This document shows positions 26,582 to 36,604 of a stretch of 64,000 nt of DNA, piece by piece. Origin of the DNA: CAYLJV01 sp964510375 (lineage in GTDB: Archaea; Hadarchaeota; Hadarchaeia; Hadarchaeales; JAGGTB01); NCBI GenBank assembly GCA_964510375.1, contig CAZEBR010000001.1, positions 62,001 through 126,000 on the forward strand. Direction: 5' to 3'. The stretch's first letter is position 1. Every line of letters begins with the position of its first letter. The translations under genes and the position numbers were made by a program. The notes under the pieces are model-generated. The model worked only from the letters and a program-made list of their open reading frames with translations. It was not told the DNA's origin and searched no databases.

Positions 26582-28471
26582 CTAGGAAATTTTTTCTTTT
26601 ATTTTTTCCTCTAAAATGGCATGAACAGTTTTTCCGTCTGCTTTTCCTCCAACTTCCTGCATTGCCAATCCCATAAGAGCATCTATTGATTTTTCTCCTC
26701 TTTCTTCTATTAAATCTTCTTTATCTTCAACTATTTCCGATATTATATCGGATATCTTTTTCTCATCCATCTTTTGTATTCCTAAATCTTCGATTGACTC
26801 TTTTACGGATGATCCCTTTCCAACCTCTTTTAGGATGTTAATCAGGGAGTCTTTCGGTATTTTATCTTCGGATATGAGCTTGAATAGTTTTTTTATCGAG
26901 GATTCGTTGATATTTTCCACTGGGATTCCTTCTCCCTTTAATTGGATCATCGTTTGTTCAAGGGTCGAAGCAACTAGGGTTGGATTCACATCGTATTCTT
27001 CTACAATTTCTTCGAATAATCCGGATTTATTGGAAGTGCTCATTTGTTTGGCAAGGTCCTCGCTGAGCCCGAATTCTTTTAGGTATCTCTTTCTTTTCGC
27101 ATCTGGCCTTTCCGGTAGTCCATCCTTTATCTCTTCTATCTTGTCCTCCGAGATATTGGTCGGCGGAACGTCGGTTTCAACGTACATCCGCGCAGCTCCG
27201 GGGAGAGGTCTCATATACTGAGTGTCGCCATCGGGCAAGGCTCTCCTAGTTTCTTCCGGAATACCCTCGAAGGCTTTGTTTGCTCTATTGATGACGGCTT
27301 CCAGTCCCTTCTCGGCCCTGTCTCTCTCGTCAGCAATCATGACTATTGCATCGTCCTTAGAAGTTTCTAGTTCGCTCTTTAGTTCTCTTATTTCACCCTC
27401 GGTAATTCCATAGTCCGGAAGTTCGTCCGTGTGGAAAAGGCCCCCAACCCCTCCGTAAACTTGTGCGTAATCCGACAACTCGGTTCCGAATCTTCTGTCG
27501 GGGGATAGTTCCTTTCCGAGAAGTCCCGCAAATCCCGAAAGCGTGACGGCATAGACGCCACCACCCTCAGATATAGTTTTTTTCAGAAGATTTGAGTCGG
27601 TATCGGAGAATATTTCGGTGACATCGTGGATTTCTTTATTCGGTCTTTTTACATCTCTCTCTTCCAACTCTTCTTTTATCTCCAACAACTTTGCCTGCCT
27701 GCTTACCTCCCTCTCGATTACTGTTTTGATAAGAGATAGTTCCTGAACTCCTTTGATTTCCTGTCTGGCTCCATCCTCGATCGAGACGTTAACGTCCTGA
27801 CGGATAGTTCCGATTCCCCTTTTTACCTTTCCCGTCGCTCTGAGGATTTTACCGATTTTTTCCGCAGCTTTTGCAGTTTCTTCCGGACTGTTAAAATCGG
27901 GTGCCGTTGCGATTTCCAGTAGTGGAATACCGAGTCGATCCAATCTGTATTTCACGAAATCGGACCCTTCGTCTATTTTTCTTGCGGCGTCTTCCTCAAG
28001 GCAGATTGTGGGTAGGCCTATCCTTTTTCCGTTTATTTCCATCTGTCCGTCCGTGGCTATCAGGATTGTCCGCTGGAACCCCGCCGTATTGCTCCCGTCG
28101 ATTACCGTTTTTCTCATTACGTGGGCTTCGTCAATGGGAGTGGCATCAAGCAGCAGCGAAGCTTCCAAGGCAATATCCCTCGCCTCCTCGTTTACGGTAT
28201 GTGGTGGCTCTTCGTCCAGTTCGACAAGGCAGACGTTGTCGGGATGGACTTCGTATTTGAATCTTTTGCTCTTTTCGGCTTCGGCGAGTGCCGCGCGGTC
28301 TATTTCCCCGAGCTCGCTTTCAGTCGGTCTAAGTTCCCTATTTACGGTTATTGAGGGATCCTCGTCCCGAAGTTCGGAAGGACAGTCACAGAATAGCTTG
28401 TGAGTGTCGAGTTCTTGGTGAATTTCAAAGCCGGCTTTCAAACCGAGTTCTTCGTAATCCAATTTCTCCAT
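26582..28471 (-). CDS. gatE: Glu-tRNA(Gln) amidotransferase subunit E
   Basis: This is the 629-residue tRNA-binding and kinase subunit of archaeal GatDE, which turns Glu-tRNA-Gln into Gln-tRNA-Gln. Signature: GLKAGFEIHQELDTHKLFCDCPSE, then HVMRKTVIDGSNTAGFQRT, EIKGVQELSLIKTVIEREV, an AspRS-like insertion, and the C-terminal YqeY-like tail ending GLAMQEVGGKADGKTVHAIL. It starts 2 bases after gatD stops, so the two are co-translated. It implies no glutaminyl-tRNA synthetase is needed. Confidence 0.95.
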   Translation of the reverse strand: MEKLDYEELGLKAGFEIHQELDTHKLFCDCPSELRDEDPSITVNRELRPTESELGEIDRAALAEAEKSKRFKYEVHPDNVCLVELDEEPPHTVNEEARDIALEASLLLDATPIDEAHVMRKTVIDGSNTAGFQRTILIATDGQMEINGKRIGLPTICLEEDAARKIDEGSDFVKYRLDRLGIPLLEIATAPDFNSPEETAKAAEKIGKILRATGKVKRGIGTIRQDVNVSIEDGARQEIKGVQELSLIKTVIEREVSRQAKLLEIKEELEERDVKRPNKEIHDVTEIFSDTDSNLLKKTISEGGGVYAVTLSGFAGLLGKELSPDRRFGTELSDYAQVYGGVGGLFHTDELPDYGITEGEIRELKSELETSKDDAIVMIADERDRAEKGLEAVINRANKAFEGIPEETRRALPDGDTQYMRPLPGAARMYVETDVPPTNISEDKIEEIKDGLPERPDAKRKRYLKEFGLSEDLAKQMSTSNKSGLFEEIVEEYDVNPTLVASTLEQTMIQLKGEGIPVENINESSIKKLFKLISEDKIPKDSLINILKEVGKGSSVKESIEDLGIQKMDEKKISDIISEIVEDKEDLIEERGEKSIDALMGLAMQEVGGKADGKTVHAILEEKIKEKIS

Positions 28472-28473
28472 CT

Positions 28474-29817
28474 TCAGTCTTCCTCCGGTAAATTGCTCTT
28501 AAGATAGGTATCGGCTCGACTGCGGTCGGAAATCTCTCCGGCGAGGTTCTCTTTCATTAGGGATTCGACCTCATCGGGTTCTTGTGTTTTGTCGAGAACC
28601 CACATCATTTTCACGTAAGCGGTTTCGGGCAACATATCCTCCAGTGAAAATACCCCTTTGTCCAGCAAATCCCGACCCGTGGAGTAAACTCTCATGTTGG
28701 TCCTCCCCCATAGGCACTGAGAGGTCATGGCGACGGGAATATCTTCGTTTATTGCTTCTTCGATCCCGTCCTGCAAGGACTTTGGAGCGTGTCCTAATCC
28801 TGTGCCCTCCAAAACAATTCCTTTGTAACCGTCCTCGATTAATTTCCTTATAATGTCAGATTGAATATTTGGATATACTTTGAGTAAAGCCACTTTTTCC
28901 TCGAATCCGTTTCTGAGTTTCAATTTTTCTTTTTCCTCTCCATCATTAATTTCCTCTCGGAATAGTTCTATCTCCCCTTTCCTGTTCACTCGTCCGATCG
29001 GGGTTTCATTGATAGTCTGGAAAGCGTCTCTCCGGCTGGTATGGCACTTTCTCACTTTTGTCCCCGGGTGAATTAGACAGAACTCGTCCTCGGTCGATCC
29101 GTGCATTACCGTGTAGACTCCCGAGAGATTTGAAGACGCAGTGGATACGGCACCTATTAAGTTCAGTGCGGCGTCGCTGCTGGGCCGATCTGAAGACCTC
29201 TGAGATCCGACTAGGACGACAGGCTTGTTCAAGTTTTCAAGCATAAAACTGAGCGCGGAGGCCGTGTATCCCATGGTGTCGGTCCCGTGTGCTATCACGA
29301 CACCTTCTGCATCATTCCTGAGTTCCTCCACGGTTTTTTCTCCTATTTCCGACCAGAGCTCAGGAGTCATATTTTCGCTGAGAACGTTGCACGCGGTTTT
29401 TGCCCTGATATTTGCTATTTCGGCTATTTCCGGACTCATGTTGTAAATCTCGGCGGTAGAAAATGCGGGATGGACGGCTCCAGTTCTGTAATCAATTTTG
29501 GAAGCTACGGTCCCTCCTGTTCCTATGATGGTAACATCGGGCTTGTCGGGATCGGGTTCCACCTCTACGGGCGTTTTTCCCATCTCTGGCTCTTTTCCTT
29601 CCTTTATCTTTTCTATTCGTGTTTCTTCAGAAACCTGCAGACCGACATTGTAACCGTTGTCCAGTTTTAGTACTATGTGGTCGGGTTCCCTCCCCTCAGT
29701 TCTGGGCATGAGTAACCCTTCGAAAGTTTGTTCCTTTTTTTCGACCCTGACTCTGTCTCCTATCTCGGCTTTTGCTGATTTAATCAGGCCTTCAGCTTTG
29801 CCTTGATAGCTATTCAT
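28474..29817 (-). CDS. gatD: Glu-tRNA(Gln) amidotransferase subunit D
   Basis: This is the asparaginase-like ammonia-producing subunit of GatDE, about 447 residues. Asparaginase motifs: IIGTGGTVASKIDYRTGAV (first catalytic Thr) and VVIAHGTDTMGYTASALSF (second catalytic Thr/Asp pair). The N-terminal beta domain contains GDRVRVEKKEQTFEG. A TTG at 29829 opens the frame, but ATG at 29817 (MNSYQGKAEG) is the natural start. First gene of the gatDE operon. Confidence 0.95.
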   Translation of the reverse strand: MNSYQGKAEGLIKSAKAEIGDRVRVEKKEQTFEGLLMPRTEGREPDHIVLKLDNGYNVGLQVSEETRIEKIKEGKEPEMGKTPVEVEPDPDKPDVTIIGTGGTVASKIDYRTGAVHPAFSTAEIYNMSPEIAEIANIRAKTACNVLSENMTPELWSEIGEKTVEELRNDAEGVVIAHGTDTMGYTASALSFMLENLNKPVVLVGSQRSSDRPSSDAALNLIGAVSTASSNLSGVYTVMHGSTEDEFCLIHPGTKVRKCHTSRRDAFQTINETPIGRVNRKGEIELFREEINDGEEKEKLKLRNGFEEKVALLKVYPNIQSDIIRKLIEDGYKGIVLEGTGLGHAPKSLQDGIEEAINEDIPVAMTSQCLWGRTNMRVYSTGRDLLDKGVFSLEDMLPETAYVKMMWVLDKTQEPDEVESLMKENLAGEISDRSRADTYLKSNLPEED

Positions 29818-29883
29818 GTGAATGACCAATTGGCAATAGTGCTGGTCCGATTTAAAATTTCATATCGGAAAGAAAAAGGGGAT

Positions 29884-31836
29884 TCATGCCATTTGGTTGG
29901 GGGATACGTAGTCTCCGTATTTCTCTCTGGCTTCTTCTAACCGTTGTTCCTGTTTTTCAAGCTCTTCGAAGAGTTCCTTGGGGGGATTCTCAACTTTTTC
30001 TCTGTAAATTTTCCTTATCCGCTCGATTTTAGCTAGGTGTTCCGGTATTCTTAGGGTGAACTGTTCTTCGTATTCCTTTCTGGTGTACTCTTTGTCCAGA
30101 ACTTCGGAAAACAATCGTTTTAAGTCCTCGTACTTCGGGATGTAACCGGTAGGAGTTTTAATTGCTTTCACGTCTCGGTTGGCTCGAAGATCCATCCACT
30201 TGAGCCAGACCTTTTTGTCATGCATATCGTTCAGGTATTCACCGCACTCGTCTTTGAGGAAATAGTTCGCCGAAAATATCGAGGGTCTTTCATCCAGTTT
30301 TTTTCCGAATCTTAGTTGATGAGCGATGTAATCTCCGATCGGTATCGATAGGAAGTCCAGATTTGACATCGGATTAAATCTCCTCTCTCCGGACTTGCCG
30401 AGGGTCGCCGACGTGGTTTCTGATTCGAGGGTGGCCCCTTTGGTAAGGATACCGTGTTTCCAGTTGAATGCTTCTTCTATCGGGACACAGGTGTCGGAAT
30501 CTCTACCCCCATAGATTATACCGTCAAGTGAAACCCCTTCAGTATTTTCGAGATTTGGGTCTGCGTTCTCCAAATCCGATATTCTCAGCGTGTATCTCGC
30601 GTTCCTGTGGGAGGGGTCGATCAGGTTTCCGTCCGAATCTCTCTTGCCCTTCCACCACTTGCCCGAGTGGTTGATTCCCTCCTCCGGAGTTTCTTGTCCC
30701 ATCCCCATCCAGTACGGTTTGCCATCATTTACCAAAACGTTGGAGAAGATTACCTCTCCGGGCGTGGTGACGGAATTCCATATTAATGGATCGTCCTCCG
30801 GGTTTACGTCTCTTATGATTCCAAAAATTCCGTTTTCCGGATTAGCTGCTCTTACCTCCCCATCTATTTCCCGAAGATATGCAATATCATCACCAATCAG
30901 ATTTTCATCCTTAATCATCGAGGTGGAAGTTTTTCCGCATCCAGAGGGATATGCTCCGGTAAAGTAAGAGGTTCTTCCCTTGGGACCGTTTACTCCCATT
31001 ATAAACATGTGTTCGGTCAACCAGCCCTCTTCATATCCTTTTTTAATCGCCAATCTCATGGCTAGTTTTTTTGCGCCGATGGTGTTTCCACCGTATTGAG
31101 TATTTGTAGAATATACTACGTTTGAGTCAAGATCCGTGTAAACTCTTCTCTTGTCGATCTCTTTCGAAACGCCATCTTCAAGGGTCCCGGCTGAGTGCAC
31201 GAATTTAAAAAAGTCTTCCTTCCTATCAAAATTTCTTCTTTTGAAGAGGTCATATCCATCCCTATAGAGTATATCTTCGGAGTGAGCAACATATGTGGAG
31301 TCCGTGATTTGAAGCACTGGCATCGAGAATGGGGATTTTTTCGGACCGAGACAGAAGAAGCATATGTAAGCTTCCTTTCCTTCCATGATGTTTTTTAAGT
31401 ATCCGTGGACCTCTTCCAGACCTTTTTCTCGGTCTATGCTATTGAACTGAGGACCTATTTCTTCTTGGGGTGATGTGAGGAATTTTGTATTTCCTTTATC
31501 CCTAGCTTGATCGTTATATCCATCATAATGGACGGTATGTCCTTCCATTTCCAGAGGTTTCTCTTCTGCCTTTTCGATGGATCTATTTCTGATGTATTTC
31601 GCATCCTCGTCGCTATTAGCCCTGACAAAAGCGGAGTCCGGGTTGCAGAGCTTGAGGTATTTTGCAACAAATTCAGTTACGGCCGGGTTGTTTAACTTAA
31701 CTAGTTTTTGATATCCCTCTTCTCCGCATTTCTCCTTTAGTACTTTTTCTTTGTCGGCAACTCTGGGTAGAAACTCTTCTGCTTTCATTTCAGGGGCCGT
31801 GCCTTCTGTTTTCTTTCGGGTTAACTTTTCACTCAT
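29884..31836 (-). CDS. pckG: Phosphoenolpyruvate carboxykinase (GTP)
   Basis: This is a 650-residue enzyme linking oxaloacetate and PEP in gluconeogenesis. Visible: the P-loop kinase-1a motif YPSGCGKTSTSM, the metal-binding DDIAYLREIDGEVRAANPENGIFG stretch, substrate motif YGGNTIGAKKLAMRLAI, and FNWKHGILTKGATLESETT. The C-terminal end is helical. The GTP form is typical of archaea and fits FBP aldolase/phosphatase nearby. It is divergent from an Lrp gene 65 bases away, a plausible regulator. Confidence 0.93.
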   Translation of the reverse strand: MSEKLTRKKTEGTAPEMKAEEFLPRVADKEKVLKEKCGEEGYQKLVKLNNPAVTEFVAKYLKLCNPDSAFVRANSDEDAKYIRNRSIEKAEEKPLEMEGHTVHYDGYNDQARDKGNTKFLTSPQEEIGPQFNSIDREKGLEEVHGYLKNIMEGKEAYICFFCLGPKKSPFSMPVLQITDSTYVAHSEDILYRDGYDLFKRRNFDRKEDFFKFVHSAGTLEDGVSKEIDKRRVYTDLDSNVVYSTNTQYGGNTIGAKKLAMRLAIKKGYEEGWLTEHMFIMGVNGPKGRTSYFTGAYPSGCGKTSTSMIKDENLIGDDIAYLREIDGEVRAANPENGIFGIIRDVNPEDDPLIWNSVTTPGEVIFSNVLVNDGKPYWMGMGQETPEEGINHSGKWWKGKRDSDGNLIDPSHRNARYTLRISDLENADPNLENTEGVSLDGIIYGGRDSDTCVPIEEAFNWKHGILTKGATLESETTSATLGKSGERRFNPMSNLDFLSIPIGDYIAHQLRFGKKLDERPSIFSANYFLKDECGEYLNDMHDKKVWLKWMDLRANRDVKAIKTPTGYIPKYEDLKRLFSEVLDKEYTRKEYEEQFTLRIPEHLAKIERIRKIYREKVENPPKELFEELEKQEQRLEEAREKYGDYVSPNQMA

Positions 31837-31868
31837 TTTCTATCCTTCTTTTTCCCTAAATGGTAAGG

Positions 31869-31876
31869 TTTATAAG
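31869..31876 (+). promoter_or_regulatory. TATA box of the second Lrp gene
   Basis: TTTATAAG lies about 30 bases before the ATG at 31902. It would set a leaderless or near-leaderless transcript and makes the ATG at 31860, which precedes it, unlikely to be used. Confidence 0.5.
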
Positions 31877-31901
31877 GTTTTCTGTTAACAAAATGTTAAG
31901 C

Positions 31902-32384
31902 ATGAAGGAACTTGATAAGAAGATAATTTATCAACTTTTGAAGAATGCGGATCAACCTATAGTGGAGATCGCAGAGAAGGTAGGAGCATCCAGACAGACT
32001 GTTTCGAAGAAGATTAACAAGTTCAAGGATGACGGCGTGATAAAAGGAATCACCGCCAAACTCGACCCTGAAAAGTTCGGTTTGTCCGTCAGGGCTTACG
32101 TTTTTCTTCAGGAGGAACCCGAGGATGAAATTAGAAAGGAGAACGAGGATAAAATCAACGAATTTCCTCAGGTTTCGAAATTCTTCCGGCTTTTTGGAAG
32201 ATACAGTGGAGTGCTGGAGGTCTGGAGCGAAGATAGGGACGAATTGACTTCTTTAGTAAAAGAAATTCACGAGCTGGATGGGGTAAAGGAGACGGAAACT
32301 TTCCTTATCCATAGTACGGTTAAAGAGGAACCGGAAGTACCGTTTTTTAATGAGTTGGAGATTGGTCAGGAATCAAATCTTTAA
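31902..32384 (+). CDS. Lrp/AsnC family regulator
   Basis: This regulator of about 160 residues has a winged helix (LDKKIIYQLLKNADQPIVEIAEKVGASRQTVSKKINKFKDDGVI) and a C-terminal domain of the RAM type (RAYVFLQEEPEDE and FGRYSGVLEVWSED). The frame is open from ATG 31860, but the TATA box at 31869 sits inside that extension, so MKELDKK at 31902 is chosen (31893 is also possible). Divergent from pckG, hence a candidate regulator of PEPCK. Its 3' end overlaps elp3 by 38 bases, tail to tail. Confidence 0.85.
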   Translation: MKELDKKIIYQLLKNADQPIVEIAEKVGASRQTVSKKINKFKDDGVIKGITAKLDPEKFGLSVRAYVFLQEEPEDEIRKENEDKINEFPQVSKFFRLFGRYSGVLEVWSEDRDELTSLVKEIHELDGVKETETFLIHSTVKEEPEVPFFNELEIGQESNL

Positions 32385-33975
32385 CCATGTAGGGGCCTTC
32401 CAACCTGTAATCGAACTTTCTATAATACGGTCTGGTTCCGACACCGGATAGTATGGATATTTTTTTACAGTCGTATTTCTCTCGGGCGATTTTTTCTCCT
32501 TCCTCAAGCATCTTCCTGCCAAGCCCCTCGTGTTGCCATCCCAGTTTTGATGAATCTCCCCCCACGGAAACAAGTTCTCCAAACACGTAGAGCATCCTAA
32601 CTAGGGCAGTTTCCTCGTCTATCTCTGGTCGATGTGGATTTGGTGAGGGTATTCTCAGCCTTAGGTGACCAAATATTACGTCTTTCTCCAGGTCTTCGAT
32701 GGAGATAAAGATTTCTTTTCCTCCCGAAGCGTCGTACTCTTGAGTTAGAAGCTCTGCATTTTCCAAAGCCGGTTCTATACCCTCCTTTAACATTCGATGT
32801 CCCACTTCCCGACATCGGATGCAACTGCATTTTTCTCCCTTTTCTTCCAGCCTGTTTTGAACGATGCTTCTGAAGTTTCCCTTCCAGACTCCGGCCTCGA
32901 TTAGGTCGGACGGAATGTCCCGCTGAATTCTTTGGATTCTTACCCATTTCGGCACCCTCTTTTTCATTTCGCTCACTAGTTCCACCGCTTCTTCTCCTTC
33001 CAATGGTTCGAACTCTCCTCGTTTCCAGATATCGTACAGCTCGGTATCTTCAGTTACTAGGCAGGGGTAGATTTTCAGCATGTCCGGCCTGAATCTCGAA
33101 TCGTCAAAAATGGTTTCGAAAGCTTTGAGATCCCTTTCCCGATCGGAACCCGGAAGTCCAGGCATCATATGATACACTATTGCGAGTCCCGAGTCCTTCG
33201 CCTGTTGAGTTGCCTCGACGACATCCTCTACGGTATGTTCTCGCTTTACAAGGTCGTATATGTCCTGATATACGGTCTGAACTCCGATTTCTACTCTAGT
33301 ACCGCCATAATCGAGAATTTTATCTATGTGATCGCGTTTGCAGTAATCCGGTCGAGTCTCGAAAGTTATCCCGATAATCTTGGTGTCTGAAGTTTCCGCT
33401 TTTTCTTTCGCAGTCTTCAAGTCGGTGGTGTTGTTATTTGCGATCGTGTCTATACATGAGTGGACGAATTTTTTCTGATACTCTGGTGGCTGGTTTAGAA
33501 AGGTCCCCCCAAATACGATCAGTTCGACTTTGTCGACCTCGTGACCTATGGCCTCAAGCTGTGTCTTTCTGGCTTCTACCTGCTCTACGGGGTCGTAGTT
33601 TGCCTGTTTCGCCCTCGCCGATGCGGGTTCTTCCCCGGTGTAGCTTTGCGGAGTTTCCCAGTCCGGGCCGCCGGGACAGTAAATACACGGTTCGTCCTTC
33701 GGACAGGAGTGGGGCTTTGGCATTACGGTGATCACCGATACTCCTGAAATCGATCTCACGGGCTTCCTTCTCAAGAGTGGCAATACTTTTTCCTCTTCTC
33801 CTTCTTCGGCAAGTTCGAGAATCTCGGCATTGCTGGGAACTTTTGATAGGTTATGTTTCTTGCTCGTTTTTCTTTTGATTTTTTCCAATTCTTTTTTGTC
33901 CGAGATCTTTCCGGATTTTATTTTTTCTAGTATCTCTCTCCGAGCTTTTTTGGATAAGGGACTCATTTTCATCAC
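32347..33975 (-). CDS. elp3: Elp3 tRNA uridine-34 modification enzyme
   Basis: This is a 542-residue radical SAM plus GNAT protein that makes carboxymethyl-type modifications on wobble uridine using acetyl-CoA. The radical SAM cluster motif is CPKDEPCIYCPGG, with VIFGGTFLN-type strands after it. The zinc-site Cys (CSCIRCREVGH) precedes the GNAT domain, whose acetyl-CoA loop is WQHEGLGRKMLEEGE. The C-terminus ends in KFDYRLEGPYMVK, as in archaeal Elp3. Full length. Confidence 0.93.
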   Translation of the reverse strand: MMKMSPLSKKARREILEKIKSGKISDKKELEKIKRKTSKKHNLSKVPSNAEILELAEEGEEEKVLPLLRRKPVRSISGVSVITVMPKPHSCPKDEPCIYCPGGPDWETPQSYTGEEPASARAKQANYDPVEQVEARKTQLEAIGHEVDKVELIVFGGTFLNQPPEYQKKFVHSCIDTIANNNTTDLKTAKEKAETSDTKIIGITFETRPDYCKRDHIDKILDYGGTRVEIGVQTVYQDIYDLVKREHTVEDVVEATQQAKDSGLAIVYHMMPGLPGSDRERDLKAFETIFDDSRFRPDMLKIYPCLVTEDTELYDIWKRGEFEPLEGEEAVELVSEMKKRVPKWVRIQRIQRDIPSDLIEAGVWKGNFRSIVQNRLEEKGEKCSCIRCREVGHRMLKEGIEPALENAELLTQEYDASGGKEIFISIEDLEKDVIFGHLRLRIPSPNPHRPEIDEETALVRMLYVFGELVSVGGDSSKLGWQHEGLGRKMLEEGEKIAREKYDCKKISILSGVGTRPYYRKFDYRLEGPYMVKDLIPDQSPTH

Positions 33976-34075
33976 TCGTTTTATGACTAAAGTTTAGTTT
34001 GCAAGTTAAAGCATCTTGTTCGAATAACGGCTGATTATAAATAAAAAAGAAAGGTGAGAAATTGAGGATTGTTAG

Positions 34076-35164
34076 TTATTTATCTATCGGTTCCCACCTG
34101 TCTTCTAGTCTGTCCAGAACTTCACCTATAGTAGTGTACTCCATTTCTTCAGAGGGAAGTCTATGAGGTTCGAACGGACCGTTTCTCCGCATGTCGTCTG
34201 CCATCTGTGATGCTTTTTCTCTGGCGCGGTCGAACGCTGGATCGTCAAATAAATCCTGTGGTCCTATAAGTTTTCCATCGGAAATTTGGAATCCAGCGGC
34301 AATGACGCGGGGCGGTCCATCAAATCTGGTTGCTTTTGCGTTGTCAAAGGACACCGGCATCAATGGTGCGTTATGGGAACCCCTCATCCACCCTCCGACT
34401 AAATGGGGATTCGAAAAGGGTTCTAAAATTTCCCCTACTGCGGGAAAACCATGCTGGGCTCTGATGATACAGACCGGATCGTCCTTCCCGACGTATTCCC
34501 CGGCTATTTGATTCAATCGTTCCGTAGAAGACGCCGAAATTTTAGTATCGTCCTTCCAAATTCTGTTGATGCAGTATCTCCCGATCGTTCCTATAAGCGC
34601 TAGGAGGTCATAGCTTTCCTCGGGCGTCTTAAGGGTTATTTTCCTTCCCTCTTCCACGTCGTGTACCTCAAACTTGAATCCCTCGCTCATCGAGGGACTA
34701 ATCACTAGACCGGGGGTATTGAAGGGATCAGCGAAGATTTTGTACAGCGGGAGATTCCACGCGCCGGGTTCGGTCTTGTCCCCCATGAGTATTACCATGG
34801 GATCCGATTCACGTTCTTCAAATTCTATTTCTGCGCTTCCCGGTCCGGCACCTTTTACGTTTCCCGAAAAAGCATCCGCTAGTAAGTCTTGACCCGCCCC
34901 GTATAATTTCATTTCTTTTGCTACTTCGGTGCATTCTTCGAATACATCCCAAGCTAGTTTATGTATCTCTTCCGAATCTTCGCCTTCGCGGTGGGTCATA
35001 AGGAGCTCTAGATCGTCTCCGCAATGAGTGACCCAATGATCCACGAGAAGGTCCGAGTCTTTCAACATCTGTTCCGCTTGTTCCATCAGTTTGGGGTGGG
35101 TGTTTGCGTGTCCTGGACATCCACCTACATCTGCCTTTATAATGGAAACGGTTATTTTCGACAT
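34076..35164 (-). CDS. fbp: Fructose-1,6-bisphosphate aldolase/phosphatase
   Basis: This is a 362-residue bifunctional archaeal enzyme that condenses triose phosphates and then removes phosphate to give fructose-6-phosphate in one active site. Signatures: SIIKADVGGCPGHANTHP (metal and substrate start), GAGQDLLADAFSGNVKGAGPG, MGDKTEPGAWNLPLYKIF, the catalytic region TERLNQIAGEYVGKDDPV, and VGGWMRGSHNAPLMPV. It is a marker of one-way gluconeogenesis and works downstream of PEPCK. Divergent from treT. Confidence 0.95.
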   Translation of the reverse strand: MSKITVSIIKADVGGCPGHANTHPKLMEQAEQMLKDSDLLVDHWVTHCGDDLELLMTHREGEDSEEIHKLAWDVFEECTEVAKEMKLYGAGQDLLADAFSGNVKGAGPGSAEIEFEERESDPMVILMGDKTEPGAWNLPLYKIFADPFNTPGLVISPSMSEGFKFEVHDVEEGRKITLKTPEESYDLLALIGTIGRYCINRIWKDDTKISASSTERLNQIAGEYVGKDDPVCIIRAQHGFPAVGEILEPFSNPHLVGGWMRGSHNAPLMPVSFDNAKATRFDGPPRVIAAGFQISDGKLIGPQDLFDDPAFDRAREKASQMADDMRRNGPFEPHRLPSEEMEYTTIGEVLDRLEDRWEPIDK

Positions 35165-35315
35165 TTTTCCATCACTTCCTATTATCTCGAATCTTTAAAA
35201 GTCTGTTTTCAGGATTTTTCTCATTTCATAGTGTCTGTTGACTATCTACGGAAGTATAATGGAGCATTCCATAAGTACTGTATCTACTCTGGAGCCATTT
35301 GAGCGAGCAAAAGAT

Positions 35316-35327
35316 TTTTATTTAAAA
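35316..35327 (+). promoter_or_regulatory. TATA box of treT
   Basis: TTTTATTTAAAA lies about 32 bases before the ATG at 35354, in the 189-base gap shared with the divergent fbp gene. Confidence 0.5.
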
Positions 35328-35353
35328 CTTTTTAAGCGAAAGAGGTGACTACA

Positions 35354-36565
35354 ATGGGAAAAAGGCTCGTGGACTACCGGGACTTCGTTGGGGAATCAAA
35401 AATATCCAAGATATACAGGAAGGGGAGCAAGCTATCCAAGTACCATATTCTACATATAAATTCCACTTATTATGGGGGAGGGGTAGCCGAGATTCTGCGA
35501 AACATGACCCTGCTTTTGAACGAGATAGGTGTCGATGTCGGGTGGCGAGCCGTTATTGGAAATCAAGATTTCTTTAGGGTGACCAAGGAGTTCCATAACG
35601 CATTACAGGGTGACGACAGTATTGATCTAACTGAATTTAAAAAGAAGGTTTATGAGGAGGTCAACGAGGATTTTGCTTCTTTTACTCACGTTGACCATGA
35701 CTTAGTGATCGTTCACGATCCTCAACCTCTATCGCTGATTACCTTTTATAGAAAGCATCAGCCCTGGATTTGGAGATGCCACATAGACCTTTCGCAGCCG
35801 AATGGAGGGGTTTGGGAGTATTTGAAATCTTTTGCTTTGGCTTATGATCAGACCATTTTCCATATGGACGAGTTCGCTTCGAGCGGATTTACCAACGATT
35901 ACAAAATTATCAGGCCGTCTATTGATCCTCTGACGACGAAGAATCAAGATATCGATGAAGAGACGATAGAGAAGTATCTAAGCAAGATTGGAGTGGATTC
36001 CTCCAGACCTATAATTTCGCAAATTTCGAGATTTGACAAATGGAAGGATCCCAAGGGGGTAATAGAGGTCTATAAGAGAGTTAAAGAGGAGATGGACTGT
36101 CAACTCGTTCTGCTCGGGTCGATGGCGACCGATGATCCCGAAGGACAAGAGATATACGATGAGGTAACTAGGCTGACGGATGACCTTGACGACGTTAGAA
36201 TCGTAGTCGATGCTAGGGATATAACCGTAAATGCCGTTCAAAGGGCCTCGGACGTGGTTTTGCAGAAGTCACTGAGGGAGGGATTTGCATTGACGGTTTC
36301 GGAGGCACTGTGGAAGGAAACTCCGGTGGTGGGCTCCGATAGGGGTGGAATACCCACGCAAATCGTCGACGGGGAAAATGGTTACTTGGTAGATCCCGAA
36401 GATTACGACGAGGTAGCTAAAAAGGTATTGGATATCCTTTCCGATGAAAATCTCCGCGAAGAGATGGGCAAAAAAGGTCGGGAGAGGGTAAGGAAGAAGT
36501 TTCTTATTACCCGCCACATAGAGGACTGGATAGATTTGTGGTTGGACTTTCTAGGTACCAGATAA
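35354..36565 (+). CDS. treT: Trehalose glycosyltransferring synthase (TreT-like GT4)
   Basis: This is a 403-residue GT-B glycosyltransferase. HILHINSTYYGGGVAEIL, WRAVIGNQDFF and HDPQPLSLI are typical of TreT, which joins NDP-glucose and glucose to give trehalose (reversibly). The donor-binding half shows QISRFDKWKDPKG, LREGFALTVSEALWKETPVVG and GGIPTQIVDGENGYLV. GTG at 35345 opens the frame, but ATG at 35354 has GAGGTGA at proper spacing. Trehalose would serve as osmolyte or reserve in a brine cell. Confidence 0.88.
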   Translation: MGKRLVDYRDFVGESKISKIYRKGSKLSKYHILHINSTYYGGGVAEILRNMTLLLNEIGVDVGWRAVIGNQDFFRVTKEFHNALQGDDSIDLTEFKKKVYEEVNEDFASFTHVDHDLVIVHDPQPLSLITFYRKHQPWIWRCHIDLSQPNGGVWEYLKSFALAYDQTIFHMDEFASSGFTNDYKIIRPSIDPLTTKNQDIDEETIEKYLSKIGVDSSRPIISQISRFDKWKDPKGVIEVYKRVKEEMDCQLVLLGSMATDDPEGQEIYDEVTRLTDDLDDVRIVVDARDITVNAVQRASDVVLQKSLREGFALTVSEALWKETPVVGSDRGGIPTQIVDGENGYLVDPEDYDEVAKKVLDILSDENLREEMGKKGRERVRKKFLITRHIEDWIDLWLDFLGTR

Positions 36566-36604
36566 AATTATCCATGTCACTTTTGTGATAGTGGTCGGAC
36601 CAGT